Part shown: positions 8,014 through 17,443 of the stretch, in pieces | Layout: each line of letters begins with the position of its first letter | How positions within the stretch are numbered: the stretch's first letter is position 1 | NCBI RefSeq assembly: GCF_009649785.1 | Contig: NZ_WJOK01000001.1 | Location: 248,001-312,000 of the forward strand | Length of the DNA stretch: 64,000 bases | Direction of reading: 5' to 3' | Source: Agrobacterium tumefaciens | GTDB lineage: Bacteria > Pseudomonadota > Alphaproteobacteria > Rhizobiales > Rhizobiaceae | Made by a program: the position numbers and the translations under genes | The notes under the pieces: model-generated | What the model was told of the DNA's origin: nothing | The model's input: the letters and a program-made list of their open reading frames with translations, nothing else | The model's database searches: none

Positions 8014-9212
8014 AGTGCCTCCGCAGTGCCATCCAGCGGGCCGGAACCTTTGTTTGTCACGTTGCCCTTTCCAGCCTTATCCGTCCGGCGCTTGCCGACC
8101 GGCTCCTTATCGAAGGCCTCTGCCGAGCAGACGGAGATATCCGTGGTGATTTCGTCAGCCTCGCCATAGCGGACGGCCGAGATCAGCAGATCGCGCTCGA
8201 TGCCGTGAAAGGCATCGGAAACGGCAACGATCTGGTTGACCGTCCAGAGCTGTCCGTTCGCCTCGTGGCCCTTGACGGTATAGGTTTTTTGGTTGCCCTC
8301 GGCACGTGAGGTCCGGTTACGCCAGTCGGCCTCGTCCTGGGCGCTGGCTGCGCCTGCCTTGCTGCGGGCGAGGTGAACAACGGGACGATAACGCTTGATC
8401 TCGTCATCCTCGGCCCTGCCGGTCGCGACCGTTCCCTTGCGCTCGCGCTCACGTGCCGAGCCGTCACCATCGTTGCGCCCGGCCGCGCCGATCGGCTCGG
8501 CCGTTGCATCGAGGACGGCAGCGCCTCGGGATTTTCCGGATCGTTCGGACTGGCCGCGCACCACGGTCTTGCTGAAGCGGTTTGCCGTGCTTTCGCTCGC
8601 GCGGATCCCGGTCACATTACCCGGAAGATTAATCCCATCAGGCGCGCGGGTCTTGCCTGTTCGGGTGATGACGATGTTGCCGACGCCGTCCGAAAGGATC
8701 AGAGCGCTGCGTTGCCGCGCGCCTTTTTCGATTGCGGAAAACGCGGTCTCGCCAAGGTCGATCGAGTATCGGTCGAAAACCTCGCCGGTGTCCACTTCTG
8801 TGCGGACCTTCAGGCCGAACGGCTCGGCAATCTTGGAGGCCGCTGCTTCCAGCTTGACGCCCTTCAGCTCGGCCGGACCTTCCGCCAATGCCGAGCAGTC
8901 GATCAGATCACCGGTCTTGTCCCGACCGGAGATCGTCACCTCCGCATTTCCGTCCCTCATGTCCCAGTTAAGCTCTTCGACATGGCCGAGCAGGACCGTG
9001 CGCTTTCCGATCATGATCTTCGCCTGCATCTGGGCATGAAGGCGGGGCAGTTTCGGCATCGAGGCGAAAGGCAACGTCGCGCCGGACGCTTCACCATCGC
9101 GAAACGTGAAGCTGAAGCTGCCGGAAAAGTCCTTCAGGTCACGGGTGACTTCGCCGGATGTCCACTGATCGTAGGCTGTGCCGTCGAGAAATAGCTTGAT
9201 GCTTTTGGCCAT
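8010..9212 (-). CDS. Mu gp44-like baseplate hub protein (P/D family)
   Basis: 400-residue hub protein of the Mu gpP/P2 gpD type, which forms the cup above the spike. The N-terminus (IKLFLDGTAYDQWTSGEVTR) and VTISGRDKTGDLIDCSA segment are the typical first domain; GLKVRTEVDTGE and ARQRSALILSDGVGNIVITRTG follow in the usual order. A Ser/Arg/Gly-rich polar insert (about 218-260) precedes the last domain. It abuts the upstream gene (TAATG). Confidence 0.85.
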   Translation of the reverse strand: MAKSIKLFLDGTAYDQWTSGEVTRDLKDFSGSFSFTFRDGEASGATLPFASMPKLPRLHAQMQAKIMIGKRTVLLGHVEELNWDMRDGNAEVTISGRDKTGDLIDCSALAEGPAELKGVKLEAAASKIAEPFGLKVRTEVDTGEVFDRYSIDLGETAFSAIEKGARQRSALILSDGVGNIVITRTGKTRAPDGINLPGNVTGIRASESTANRFSKTVVRGQSERSGKSRGAAVLDATAEPIGAAGRNDGDGSARERERKGTVATGRAEDDEIKRYRPVVHLARSKAGAASAQDEADWRNRTSRAEGNQKTYTVKGHEANGQLWTVNQIVAVSDAFHGIERDLLISAVRYGEADEITTDISVCSAEAFDKEPVGKRRTDKAGKGNVTNKGSGPLDGTAEAL

Positions 9213-10456
9213 TAACTGCGCTCCAGAAACTCGATATCGCCGGCCGAAAGCCGGGCCGGATGCGCCGGATCATTGCGCGCGACGATGTCGGCATAGACGG
9301 TTTCGAGCAGCGCCGGCGTATCGCCGGAAAGATGCTGTGCGATCAGCCAGGCGTCTGCATCGCTATCGACAGACAAACGGCGGACGGCAGGAAGACGGCC
9401 TATGACTTCGTTGAGATCGGAAACGATCGCCGCAGTTAGCGATCGCGCGGACGAAGAGAGCGCCGAACTGGCGGCCTGCATCGTATCGGGCGCTTGCTGC
9501 TCTACCTGGTCAACGAGGGAGGCGAGCGCTGAGGTCATGGCAGCGCGGTAGCGAAGAGCTTCCTGCCGTGAAACGAAATCGGCATAGGAGGATTGTTCGG
9601 CGGTCGCTGCGATAAACTGACCGGCCGCGCCGGCCAGCAATAGCGCATCGATCGCGGAAGGTGCCTCGGCCGCTTCCTTCAGCAGCCCCGACGCAATGGC
9701 AAGGCCAGCACTCATCAGTGCCTGGGCGCTTGGTGTCGAGGTGGCGATTGTCGTCGCTGGAGCAACGGCCGGAACCTCGATCGTCTGCGCAACAATCGTC
9801 GCAGCCGAACTGGCCCAGGCATTAAACGTCACGGGTGACGACGGCGACGATGCCGCCAGTGCCGAACGTATCTGACTGACGGCGGAGCGTGCGTCCGGAC
9901 GCGCCGTGACCGTATCAATCACCGAATGTGTGATGCGCCGGCTGCGGATTGTTGCGGCGGTTCTGGCGCTGGAAATAACTGTCAGAGCGATCGAAGCGGC
10001 GAGTGAGGTCAGTGTCGCGACAAAACCGGACAGAGCGGCGGGCATCAAGCCACCGGCAAAACCTGCGAACGAAAACGTCGGGGTGCGCTTGAACCGTGCT
10101 GAAATCCGCAGCACGCGCAGTTCACGTTCCGAAAACCGGATTTGCGCCGGCTCCTCCATGATGACTTGCATAGGGCCAAGCCACGGATGGATGAGCAGTG
10201 CCGGACCGGGCGTCTCGAAAGCTCTGGCAAGCAGCTTTGCCTGTGCGCGATAGTCGTCACCGACGTAAAGCGCCTCGATGCTGATACCTGAAGGTCCGAC
10301 GCCGAAATCGTCGTAGGCGGGGGTATCAACACCGGGGAACAGGTATTCGAGAACCCGCCGTCCATGGTCGCTCGACACATCAACGATAGAAATCGGAATG
10401 CCGCGATAAACGCCCGGCAGCAATCCTTCAGCGGAACCTAAACTGTCCAGACGCAT
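9212..10456 (-). CDS. Mu gp43/N-like DNA circulation protein
   Basis: 414-residue protein of the DNA circulation/N family, a baseplate component in Mu-like phages. The start is ATG 10456, overlapping the tape-measure stop (TGATG); a longer reading upstream would be an out-of-frame shadow of the tape-measure gene. The N-terminal domain includes GVYRGIPISIVDVSSDHGRRVLEYLFPG and GP-ALLIHPWLGPMQV, the family signature; the C-terminal two thirds are Ala-rich and helical. Confidence 0.85.
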   Translation of the reverse strand: MRLDSLGSAEGLLPGVYRGIPISIVDVSSDHGRRVLEYLFPGVDTPAYDDFGVGPSGISIEALYVGDDYRAQAKLLARAFETPGPALLIHPWLGPMQVIMEEPAQIRFSERELRVLRISARFKRTPTFSFAGFAGGLMPAALSGFVATLTSLAASIALTVISSARTAATIRSRRITHSVIDTVTARPDARSAVSQIRSALAASSPSSPVTFNAWASSAATIVAQTIEVPAVAPATTIATSTPSAQALMSAGLAIASGLLKEAAEAPSAIDALLLAGAAGQFIAATAEQSSYADFVSRQEALRYRAAMTSALASLVDQVEQQAPDTMQAASSALSSSARSLTAAIVSDLNEVIGRLPAVRRLSVDSDADAWLIAQHLSGDTPALLETVYADIVARNDPAHPARLSAGDIEFLERS

Positions 10457-13029
10457 CAGGGCCTCCCGACGGCACGGCCAGTGTTGACGTTCGGCGACGG
10501 CGACGTGACGATCGTTGTCTGGCCGACGACCTTGCCAGGACCTTCGACAACAACCTTCGCTTCGGTTTTGACGTTGAGCTGCTGCGGCGCGGCAGGCGCG
10601 GTCGGTGATGCCTGCGCCGGCAGGACACCATTCTGGTTGGCAGGCGGCATGCTGTTGCGGCCGATCGTGGTCATGTTGCGCTGGCCGGAAACGCCGAGGG
10701 CGTTCGAAACACTTTCGATGCTGAGTGCGGCCTTCACGCGCTCCAGTGCTGTGGCGACACTGTTCCAAGCCTCGGCTATGCCGTCCGGCATTAGCGCGCT
10801 CCAATTGATACCGCGATTGATGGCCTCGACCAAGGAAGCGATTCCTTTCACGACCCACTCGATGGCCTTCGCGAGATCTTCAAGGATCATAACAGCCGCT
10901 AGAACCGTCTGGCCGCCAAGGTCTCCGATAAGTTTCATGACACCGGTAAACATGCCGGACATTTTGCCGCCTTCGCCTAGCCCGACGAGTTCCCGAATGG
11001 CAACTCCAAGCCGCATGAAGCCGGTCGCGATGCCCGCGATCGATCTGACTGCGCCGCCTGCCGCCTTTCCGATCGGCTCCAGCCAAGGCGCAAATCCCGC
11101 GCCAAATTCCTTCATGCCCTGCCACGCCCTGGCAATACCGCTCAATGCCGCATCAAGCCCTCGGAAGCCCGCGAGCTTGGCATCGTCGATCGTCAGGCCG
11201 GAGAGAGCGGATTTGAGATCGAGGCCTTCCGCGAAGCCTGATATGACGCCCTTCAGGTTTTTCCAGCCCGCGATGACATCATCGAGCGCAGAACCGAAGC
11301 CTGAACGGATTATCGGCCCATATTTGCTGGCCGCTTCACTGGCTACGCCAATCAGTTGCTCTCCGATTTTCCGGATTTTCGGAATGGCCGCAGCGGCTCT
11401 GGCGCTGACTGTGTTCCACGCGTTGCCTAAGCCCTCACGAATAAGCGGAACGTAACGGTTTACGAGATTGCGACCGACGTTGACGATCTGGTCACTGATC
11501 CTGCGCAGGTGCGGAACGGCAGCCGTGGCCTTTTCGCGGATTGTTTTCCAGGCATCGCCAAGGGAACCCCAAAGCCGTGCAAGGCGCGGAGCAAAGTTCG
11601 TCCAGTTGCGATAGATGTAGACGCCAGCAGCAGCGATGCCCGCCAGCGCGATGCCCACCGGGCTGAAGAGTGCGGCCAGAACCGACAGACCCGCGCCGAT
11701 CGCGGGCAGGACAACGCCGAGGACGCCGAGACCAGCGGCCGCCAGGACAGCCACGCCGGCGAAGGCGAGGCCCTGCTTGACCATGCCGCCCGTCGCCGCG
11801 TCGAAGTCGCGAACCCACTTCAGGCCATCCATCAGGTAGCCGTTAATCGCGGGCATCCATGTGCCGAAGGCCAGACCGACTTCGCGGGACGCCTGCGTTC
11901 CAATCTCGCGGAAGATGGTGAGCTGGCGATTGAGGCCCTGCATCTGGGTTTCGAAGTCGGCATCGATGGCACTGCCGGTCGCCTTGGCAACCTCGTCCTT
12001 GATCGACTTGTATTCGTCGATGTTGCCGAGCATCGGGATCAGGAAGTCCATCACCTGCATGTCAGAGAACAGTTCGCCGAGCTTGCCAGCGCCATAAATC
12101 TTCTCGAGTTGCTCGCGCACGGTTGCGAGCGCATCGGCATCGGACATGCCAGCGGCCTTCGCCTTGCCCATCAGCCCTTGAATTTCCTTGCTGGAAACGC
12201 CGGTCAACTTGGTGATCTTCTGCACGACGGCTTCAATCGGGTTGATGCCCTTCGTGACGGCGTCCTGCATCACACCCTGAATATCGACACCCATGTCGGC
12301 AAAGTTCTTGACCGTGGTCGGGGCCAGCACTTTCGACAGGAAGTTTTTCAGGTTGTTGGCGGCCTCGGCCGGATCGGACGTGCCCTTGCGGGCGATCTGG
12401 AGGGCAGCACCGAGGAAATTGACGGCCTCGCGGCCGGTCACGCCGAACTTTGCCATCTGCCCGGTGAGTGTCGGGAAGTACCGCGACATGTCCTTCAGCT
12501 CGAAGGAACCGAGCTTGCCGGCCGTCACCAGCGCGCCCATGGCGTCATCCAGTTGCTCGGCCGGGAGTTTCAGCGTGGTAAGCAGCGACGTGGCGACGGA
12601 CGCCATGTCGTTCATCTCGGCATTGGCGGCGGTTGCGGCGCGGCTGATCGAACCTATTGAGCGATCGACCAGGTCATTGTTGACGCCGGCCGCAATCATC
12701 TGTCCCGCGCCTCGGGCAACAGTGTCGGAAAGCTGGCCGACATCGAGGGCGAGCTGCTCGAATTTCGCCTTGGACTGATCGACGAACGCAAAGGCCGCTT
12801 GCCCCGTCAGGTTTGACGTTCCGGCTATATCGAGCAATTGCTGCTGAAAGGCTGCGGCCTCCTGCATGGGGCCGAGAAAAGAGATGCCGGCGACGGCGGC
12901 ACCGACGAAACCGATCTTTCGAGCGGTATTAATTACGCCGTTGAGCGCCCCTTTGATGCCACGCAAAGGCCCGCTCAAGAGGTCCTTGAGGCGAACGATG
13001 ACATCAAGGTTCATGTTCCGATTGGCCAC
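10456..13029 (-). CDS. Tail tape-measure protein (Mu gp42-like)
   Basis: 857 residues, the longest virion gene, between the tail chaperone and N-protein genes as in Mu. The TP901-type core (FQQQLLDIAGTSNLTGQ..., VARGAGQMIAAGVNN, LGSFELKDMSRYFPTLTGQMAKFG) spans about 60-330. Hydrophobic segments near 425-480 could insert in the host inner membrane for DNA delivery. Repeated helical units with YGPIIRSGFGSA and YVPLIREGLGNAW follow at about 505-590. It starts at GTG 13029; ATG 13014 is an alternative. Length sets tail length in this family. Confidence 0.9.
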   Translation of the reverse strand: MANRNMNLDVIVRLKDLLSGPLRGIKGALNGVINTARKIGFVGAAVAGISFLGPMQEAAAFQQQLLDIAGTSNLTGQAAFAFVDQSKAKFEQLALDVGQLSDTVARGAGQMIAAGVNNDLVDRSIGSISRAATAANAEMNDMASVATSLLTTLKLPAEQLDDAMGALVTAGKLGSFELKDMSRYFPTLTGQMAKFGVTGREAVNFLGAALQIARKGTSDPAEAANNLKNFLSKVLAPTTVKNFADMGVDIQGVMQDAVTKGINPIEAVVQKITKLTGVSSKEIQGLMGKAKAAGMSDADALATVREQLEKIYGAGKLGELFSDMQVMDFLIPMLGNIDEYKSIKDEVAKATGSAIDADFETQMQGLNRQLTIFREIGTQASREVGLAFGTWMPAINGYLMDGLKWVRDFDAATGGMVKQGLAFAGVAVLAAAGLGVLGVVLPAIGAGLSVLAALFSPVGIALAGIAAAGVYIYRNWTNFAPRLARLWGSLGDAWKTIREKATAAVPHLRRISDQIVNVGRNLVNRYVPLIREGLGNAWNTVSARAAAAIPKIRKIGEQLIGVASEAASKYGPIIRSGFGSALDDVIAGWKNLKGVISGFAEGLDLKSALSGLTIDDAKLAGFRGLDAALSGIARAWQGMKEFGAGFAPWLEPIGKAAGGAVRSIAGIATGFMRLGVAIRELVGLGEGGKMSGMFTGVMKLIGDLGGQTVLAAVMILEDLAKAIEWVVKGIASLVEAINRGINWSALMPDGIAEAWNSVATALERVKAALSIESVSNALGVSGQRNMTTIGRNSMPPANQNGVLPAQASPTAPAAPQQLNVKTEAKVVVEGPGKVVGQTTIVTSPSPNVNTGRAVGRP

Positions 13030-13062
13030 GGCGCGCCCCGCTTCAAAATAAAACGGAATTTC

Positions 13063-13112
13063 TCACGCGCGCGTGAAACTGATCAGGCCCGCCGTTGCGG
13101 GCGGGCCTGATC
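13063..13112. repeat. Dispersed GC hairpin, copy 2, with CG palindrome
   Basis: A perfect 13-bp inverted repeat (13081-13093/13100-13112, loop GTTGCG) follows the palindrome TCACGCGCGCGTGA (13063-13076). The right arm overlaps the TAG stop of the frameshifted chaperone product (13112-13114). It lies between the chaperone and tape-measure genes and shares 15-mers with the other copies. Likely an intercistronic terminator or processing hairpin. Confidence 0.75.
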
Positions 13113-13719
13113 TAGGTCTTTGCGAGGTCGTTTACATGTTTTCGGTAGGCCATGATGCAGTTCCACCAGAACTGCACTTTGTCGATCGTCATGTTGGCGA
13201 TCTCGGCCTCGCTGAACCCGGAGCCGTCAGCGATGCCGCCGAGCTTCACTGGCCAGTCTTCGTCCCACTCGTCAAAAAACTCATAACAATCCTGTGGCCG
13301 TCGGCGACATCGACGCCATCCATTCTGTCGAAGAGCTTGTCCATTACCATTTCGGAAATGCGGGTCGAGCGTGAAAACATCACGACAGATGCCTTAGCGT
13401 CGCTGGTCGCCTGGATGGCTCGCAGATCAGCGCCGTTGAAGCGATGGAAGACCAGCTCGGTGAAAACACGGTCCCTGACCTTGCCGTCCTTGCGGGTGGT
13501 GAGCGTTACCGTCTCAAACAGCGGAAGCGTCACCGAACCATTAGCGTTCGGGCGAGCGCGCTTCGGCAGTTTGGAATCGGCGCTGGCGTCTTCGTCGATG
13601 ATGTCATCGTCCGCGTGTGTGCCAGCGTCCTCATTGATGACGGTTTCCGTACCCGAAACAACCTGGTCTTTCGTTGCGTCTTCATCGAGATCGATGGTGA
13701 TTTTCGTCTGGGTGCCCAT
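13112..13719 (-). CDS. Tail assembly chaperone with programmed -1 frameshift
   Basis: Two products are predicted. The zero-frame product runs 13719-13246 (157 aa, ATG overlapping the tube gene stop, TAATG) and is acidic, like Mu gp41. A -1 shift at the heptamer T TTT TTG (13279-13273), in the correct frame, fuses a second reading frame ending at TAG 13112-13114, giving about 202 residues. The added tail contains FFDEWDEDWPVKLGG, then IANMTIDKVQFWWNC and MAYRKHVNDLAKT. Conserved frameshifted chaperone pairs precede the tape-measure gene in many long-tailed phages including Mu; they coat the tape measure during tail assembly. Confidence 0.88.
13273..13279 (-). promoter_or_regulatory. -1 ribosomal frameshift heptamer
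   Basis: On the minus strand the sequence reads AGT TTT TTG in the chaperone frame, i.e. X XXY YYZ = T TTT TTG. Shifting back one base opens a frame that runs without a stop to 13112. The zero-frame stop is at 13248-13246, 25 bases downstream of the slip. Confidence 0.88.
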
Positions 13720-14081
13720 TAGAGAAGTTCCTCGGGCGCGGATGCCGCCCACTTGAGTTCGATCTTGCCGCCATCGCCGCCCGTGACCTCGGGGATATCG
13801 TCCACGAGAAAGGCATCGTTGAAGACGTATGACTGGCCGGTGTCACAAAGCACCTGCAGTTCCCCTTCGCCGGGGTCAAACAGATTACCCAGGCGCTGCC
13901 CCCTTTCGAGGTTGGTTGTGGCGGTGACCTCCGACCCCTGAAACTCCTGAGCGCGGCCGACCTTGCGGCCATAGGTCACTGCGTTGTTCTTGATGCCGCC
14001 GACGCGCAGTTTTGCGCCCTTCTCGACAGGGATGCCGCGCCCCCGCCAGACGATATCGACGATGCCCAATACCTGTGTCAT
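13719..14081 (-). CDS. Tail tube protein (Mu gpM-like)
   Basis: 120 residues, the usual size for the Mu-type tail tube. The beta-barrel pattern VDIVWRGRGIPVEKGAKLRVGG, then GRAQEFQGSEVTATT and KIELKWAASAPEELL, fits the family. It lies between sheath and chaperone genes and is coupled to the chaperone gene by TAATG. Confidence 0.88.
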   Translation of the reverse strand: MTQVLGIVDIVWRGRGIPVEKGAKLRVGGIKNNAVTYGRKVGRAQEFQGSEVTATTNLERGQRLGNLFDPGEGELQVLCDTGQSYVFNDAFLVDDIPEVTGGDGGKIELKWAASAPEELL

Positions 14082-14097
14082 CGCTTAAAAGCTCCTG

Positions 14098-15585
14098 CTA
14101 AACCTGAAATTCGATCCGGCCGGCAAAGACCATGAGGTTGCCGACCACCATCACTTGCTGGCGGCTTTCCAGCCGCTGTCGATCATCCGTGGACCTCTGG
14201 AACACGCTTTCCTTCACGGTGCGCTGAACGTCCTCGATCCAGACCTTTTCGCCGTAGAGCTTGCATCGTGCAGCCCACGACCCGGCCATGCGCTTGGGCG
14301 TCACGACTGCTGTGCCTGGGTCTTGGTCGTCATCGTGCCGGGAGGCGAAAGCAGCACCGCTTTCGTCATCGGCGAGCTTGGATCGCGGATACATCAGGCT
14401 GACATAGACAGCCCAATCGTAGCGGATGCGGCTCATGGTGACCGGCACCATGATGTCCAGCCAGGCGCGATCGGCGACATCGAGCGTCGTCTTCTTGTAG
14501 GTCGTGATCATGCGCGAGATCGTGACGGAACCATCAGAAAGGCAGTCGAAGGTGGAAATGCCGTTGCGCAGCAGCAGATCGTTTTCCTCATCAAGGAACT
14601 GATCGGCCTCGGCAGGTGCTTCGACACCGGGCAGGATGAGAGACCGCAACTGGCGGGCAGGATCGTTTGTCAGATGGAACGAGGCGACGCCAAGCGCCGA
14701 GGCGGCAATTGCCCACGCTGGCGTCGGGCTTTTCTTCAGGCCGGCCGTGGTGAGGAATGGCGAGTTGGTCAGATTGCCGAAAGTGGTGAGCTGGCCATAC
14801 GTGCCACCCATGAACACGAAGCCATGGCAGTCGAGCTTTGAGGTCGCGAGATAGCGCGTCCGCAACCACTCGGCCGTCTTTGCGAGGTTGGTCGCATCGG
14901 ACCATGGATGCGAGATTTTCGTTGCCCAGGTGCTGGCCAGAAGATCGAGCGCCGGCTGTACGTCCGGGTTGCCGGAGCCGCCTGCCATGGCGACAACCGT
15001 GCAGGTGAGACCGGCCGGAAGTGGCTGTGCCTTGGTATCAACGCGCAGATCGATCTCGTTGCCAACTTCACCGCCATGACGGGCCGTGACGGTTACAACG
15101 CCAAGTGCGGCCGTCGCGGTCGCGACCATATCGAGATCCGCGTTGATCGCAGCGGCAAGCTTGGTCGCCAGTGCAGCGACGGCATCGGTAGACAGCGCCG
15201 TCATGCGCACCTGCCGTCCGCCAATCTTGAACCGGAGTACGACGGAGCTGGTGGGCGCACCGGCAAAAGTGAAGGTGCCGGTGGCCTTCACAGCGCCGCC
15301 GGCGTCGGCGGCTGCGATGACGAATAGCGGCGTATTGCGATTGGCCTTTTTGAAGTAGGCCACCTGTTCCGCGCCGATTGAGCCACGGCCGAAGAGCGCA
15401 ATCGCCTGGTCGGCGCGGGTGACTTCCTGCATAGCGCCTGCGGCAAGCGTGCCGGTGGCGAGCTTCTGGCCGATGATGAAGACTTTTTCCGGCCATGGAA
15501 GAATGCCGACGTTACGATAGTTCGGCGCGACCTCCATCAGGGTCGCGGGTTCAAGGCGATCGACGGGGATTTCGTTGAAATCCAT
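14098..15585 (-). CDS. Contractile tail sheath protein (Mu gpL-like)
   Basis: 495 residues, typical of Mu-like sheaths. The N-terminal MDFNEIPVDRLEPATLMEVA leads to NVGILPWPEKVFIIGQK. The C-terminal domain includes DVADRAWLDIMVPVTMSRIRYDW and KLYGEKVWIEDVQRTVKESVF, the handshake/tube-contacting region of the family, and ends in a beta-strand (NLMVFAGRIEFQV). Presence of sheath, tube, J, gp46 and spike defines a myovirus-type tail. Confidence 0.92.
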   Translation of the reverse strand: MDFNEIPVDRLEPATLMEVAPNYRNVGILPWPEKVFIIGQKLATGTLAAGAMQEVTRADQAIALFGRGSIGAEQVAYFKKANRNTPLFVIAAADAGGAVKATGTFTFAGAPTSSVVLRFKIGGRQVRMTALSTDAVAALATKLAAAINADLDMVATATAALGVVTVTARHGGEVGNEIDLRVDTKAQPLPAGLTCTVVAMAGGSGNPDVQPALDLLASTWATKISHPWSDATNLAKTAEWLRTRYLATSKLDCHGFVFMGGTYGQLTTFGNLTNSPFLTTAGLKKSPTPAWAIAASALGVASFHLTNDPARQLRSLILPGVEAPAEADQFLDEENDLLLRNGISTFDCLSDGSVTISRMITTYKKTTLDVADRAWLDIMVPVTMSRIRYDWAVYVSLMYPRSKLADDESGAAFASRHDDDQDPGTAVVTPKRMAGSWAARCKLYGEKVWIEDVQRTVKESVFQRSTDDRQRLESRQQVMVVGNLMVFAGRIEFQV

Positions 15586-15767
15586 TATTTGTCTCCTTCA
15601 GGCTTCTTGGCCGGCTCACGCGGCTTTTCGATGAGATCGCCGTCAGCAATGCGCCGGCGCGTGAAATGCGTGTCCGGATCGGGCAAGCCGTCCTTCGGCC
15701 ATTCTGAGCCGTCCGGAAGGTGGACCGTACGGCCCTCGGCCGCGATGAGTGTTTTCTGAGTGGCCAT
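15585..15767 (-). CDS. DUF2635 protein (Mu gp38-like)
   Basis: 60-residue protein starting at ATG 15767. The pattern GRTVHLPDGSEWPKDGLPDPDTHFTRRRIADGDLI is the DUF2635 signature, found directly before the sheath gene in Mu-like phages. Function unknown; probably a tail or neck accessory. Confidence 0.82.
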   Translation of the reverse strand: MATQKTLIAAEGRTVHLPDGSEWPKDGLPDPDTHFTRRRIADGDLIEKPREPAKKPEGDK

Positions 15768-15775
15768 GGCCGGGG

Positions 15776-16354
15776 TTACTCCTGGGGCGGTTGAATTTCG
15801 TCGGTGACGGTTTCTGCCGAGCCGTCCACAGACCAGGTGATGCCGAGCGCCCTGAAATCGTCGGGCTGCAACTTCCCCGTCGCAGCGGCGCGGCATGCGA
15901 AGCTGAAAGTGAAGTCGATCTGGGCAATTGCGATGTTGTCGTCGCTCCAGCCATCGGCAATGACGCTGTTGGACAGGGTGATGTTGGTGACGCCCTGGCC
16001 ATCGAAGTTGACGCCCTGGAGCAGCACCGAGGCGACATCGACCATGGCGTCCATGCCGATATCCTTCAGGTCGCCTTTAAAGCGGGCTTCAAGGCCACTC
16101 GAAACGCTGTTTATGAGGATCAGACGCCAGAGCATGTTGCCCTTCAGCATGCGGCCATTATCGGCGTCCGGCTTCATTCCCGTCCAGGCAAGACCTATGA
16201 ACGGCGTGGAACGAGCGATGCGAGTGAACTCCTTGATACTCAAGGACTGTGGCACACGCTCAATCGTGAACAGCTTTTTGGGGAATGCGATCCGGAGCCG
16301 CTCGATGATGAACGGCTCCTGGTTGCGGATCGGCATCAAGGGGAACTGATCCAT
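15776..16354 (-). CDS. Mu gp37-like tail completion protein
   Basis: 192-residue protein in the gp37/DUF1834 position between DUF1320 and DUF2635 genes. Mixed alpha/beta with DGWSDDNIAIAQIDFTFSFAC near the end. Likely a tail terminator or head-tail joining component; the assignment rests mainly on gene order. Confidence 0.72.
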   Translation of the reverse strand: MDQFPLMPIRNQEPFIIERLRIAFPKKLFTIERVPQSLSIKEFTRIARSTPFIGLAWTGMKPDADNGRMLKGNMLWRLILINSVSSGLEARFKGDLKDIGMDAMVDVASVLLQGVNFDGQGVTNITLSNSVIADGWSDDNIAIAQIDFTFSFACRAAATGKLQPDDFRALGITWSVDGSAETVTDEIQPPQE

Positions 16355-16791
16355 CAGAAGCCCCTCAACGTGTCGAAGGTCACGATGCGCTCACGGTCGG
16401 AAATGCGGGGGCCGGAACCGACCGCATTCCCGCCTGTCGGCGATGCCAGCTGAATGTCCAGATGCACCATTTCCCTGGCGATGTTTTCCAGCCACTTGAT
16501 GACCTCGGCGCGGTCCTTCGTCATGCCTTCCGATGGGCTGGAGCGTTCGGTGTTGGCGAGATCGTAAAGCGCAAGGATGCAGGTGGCGCGCACCATGTCC
16601 TTTGGCGGGTTGGCGATTGGCGTCAGGTATCGGCCGCGAATGTAACCGTTGATCAGCTCGGTGGCGTCGATCAGCGCGGTATTGACCTTTTCCACGTTCG
16701 GCGTCTCAGCCTCGCGATCTTCCGTATTGGACAGGCGCACGATCTGCACCTCTCCAAAGCGGGCGATCATGTCGGTGACGGTGGCGTACAT
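16354..16791 (-). CDS. DUF1320 head-tail joining protein (Mu gp36-like)
   Basis: 145 residues from ATG 16791. The start MYATVTDMIARFGEVQIVRLS and the helical middle (ALIDATELINGYIRGRYLTPIANPPKDMVRATCILALYDL) are diagnostic of DUF1320, a connector-type protein between head and tail. The stop overlaps the next gene start (TGATG). Confidence 0.88.
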   Translation of the reverse strand: MYATVTDMIARFGEVQIVRLSNTEDREAETPNVEKVNTALIDATELINGYIRGRYLTPIANPPKDMVRATCILALYDLANTERSSPSEGMTKDRAEVIKWLENIAREMVHLDIQLASPTGGNAVGSGPRISDRERIVTFDTLRGF

Positions 16792-16853
16792 GGGAAAGTC
16801 TCCAGTTTGGGGCAAGGGCTGGCCCGAAGGCCAGCCCCTCACAGATGGAAGGG

Positions 16854-17321
16854 TTACTTCTTGGACTTGGGCTTTCCGTCGCCGCCGTTGGCCTCGCCAG
16901 CGCCGCCCGCATCGGTGCCGGACTGCTGGCTTTCAGAACCGTTTGCCTGGGCAGATTTCAGCGCGGCGATTTCCGTTTCAGCGGCCAGAAGCTTCTTGCC
17001 AAGTTCATCGATCGCATTGTCGTGGGCCGCCTTCGTGTCGGCGAGCTTTTCCGCGACGGTGTCTGCAACGGTCTGGTTGAAGCTGTTCTGGAGCTTCCGG
17101 CGCTCGATCTCGACGCGGGCCTTCAAGGCCTGCTCGATGTCGGCGCTGGAGACTTCAGCGGCCTTGCCATGGACCTCCTGGACGATGAATGCGGGATCGG
17201 CCTCGAAGGCCTTAAGCTGATCTTCCGTCCAGTGGCCGGGTTCGTAGGTTTCCTGAGCGGGATGCACGACACCGTTGCGGCGAAGGCCCGGTATCGAGCA
17301 AATGATCTGGATTTTCGACAT
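16854..17321 (-). CDS. HI1506-like protein (Mu gp35-like)
   Basis: 155 residues from ATG 17321. The N-terminal domain (IQIICSIPGLRRNGVVHPAQETYEPGHWTEDQLKAFEADP) matches the Mu gp35/HI1506 fold that precedes gp36. A coiled-coil region (about 65-125) and a low-complexity Gly/Ser/Lys tail follow. Probably a minor head or neck protein. Confidence 0.78.
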   Translation of the reverse strand: MSKIQIICSIPGLRRNGVVHPAQETYEPGHWTEDQLKAFEADPAFIVQEVHGKAAEVSSADIEQALKARVEIERRKLQNSFNQTVADTVAEKLADTKAAHDNAIDELGKKLLAAETEIAALKSAQANGSESQQSGTDAGGAGEANGGDGKPKSKK

Positions 17322-17380
17322 GTGTGGTTCCTTGGGCTTCGGGGTTCGGGAAAGCGGCTGCATGGCCGTTTTCCGGAAAC

Positions 17381-17412
17381 CCGCCAGCAATCGGGAGGAT
17401 GACTGCTGGCGG
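17381..17412 (-). terminator. Hairpin after the major capsid gene
   Basis: A perfect 9-bp stem (17381-17389/17404-17412) with a 14-base loop lies 32 bases after the capsid stop. No U-run, so partial termination or mRNA 3'-end stabilisation of the highly needed capsid transcript is possible. Confidence 0.45.
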
Positions 17413-17443
17413 CGCGGTCAGGCGATGTGGAGCGCCCGGCCGG

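Noticed and set aside
11509-12660. Long plus-strand frame inside the tape-measure gene
   Set aside because: Shadow of the tape-measure gene; no start signal and no family.
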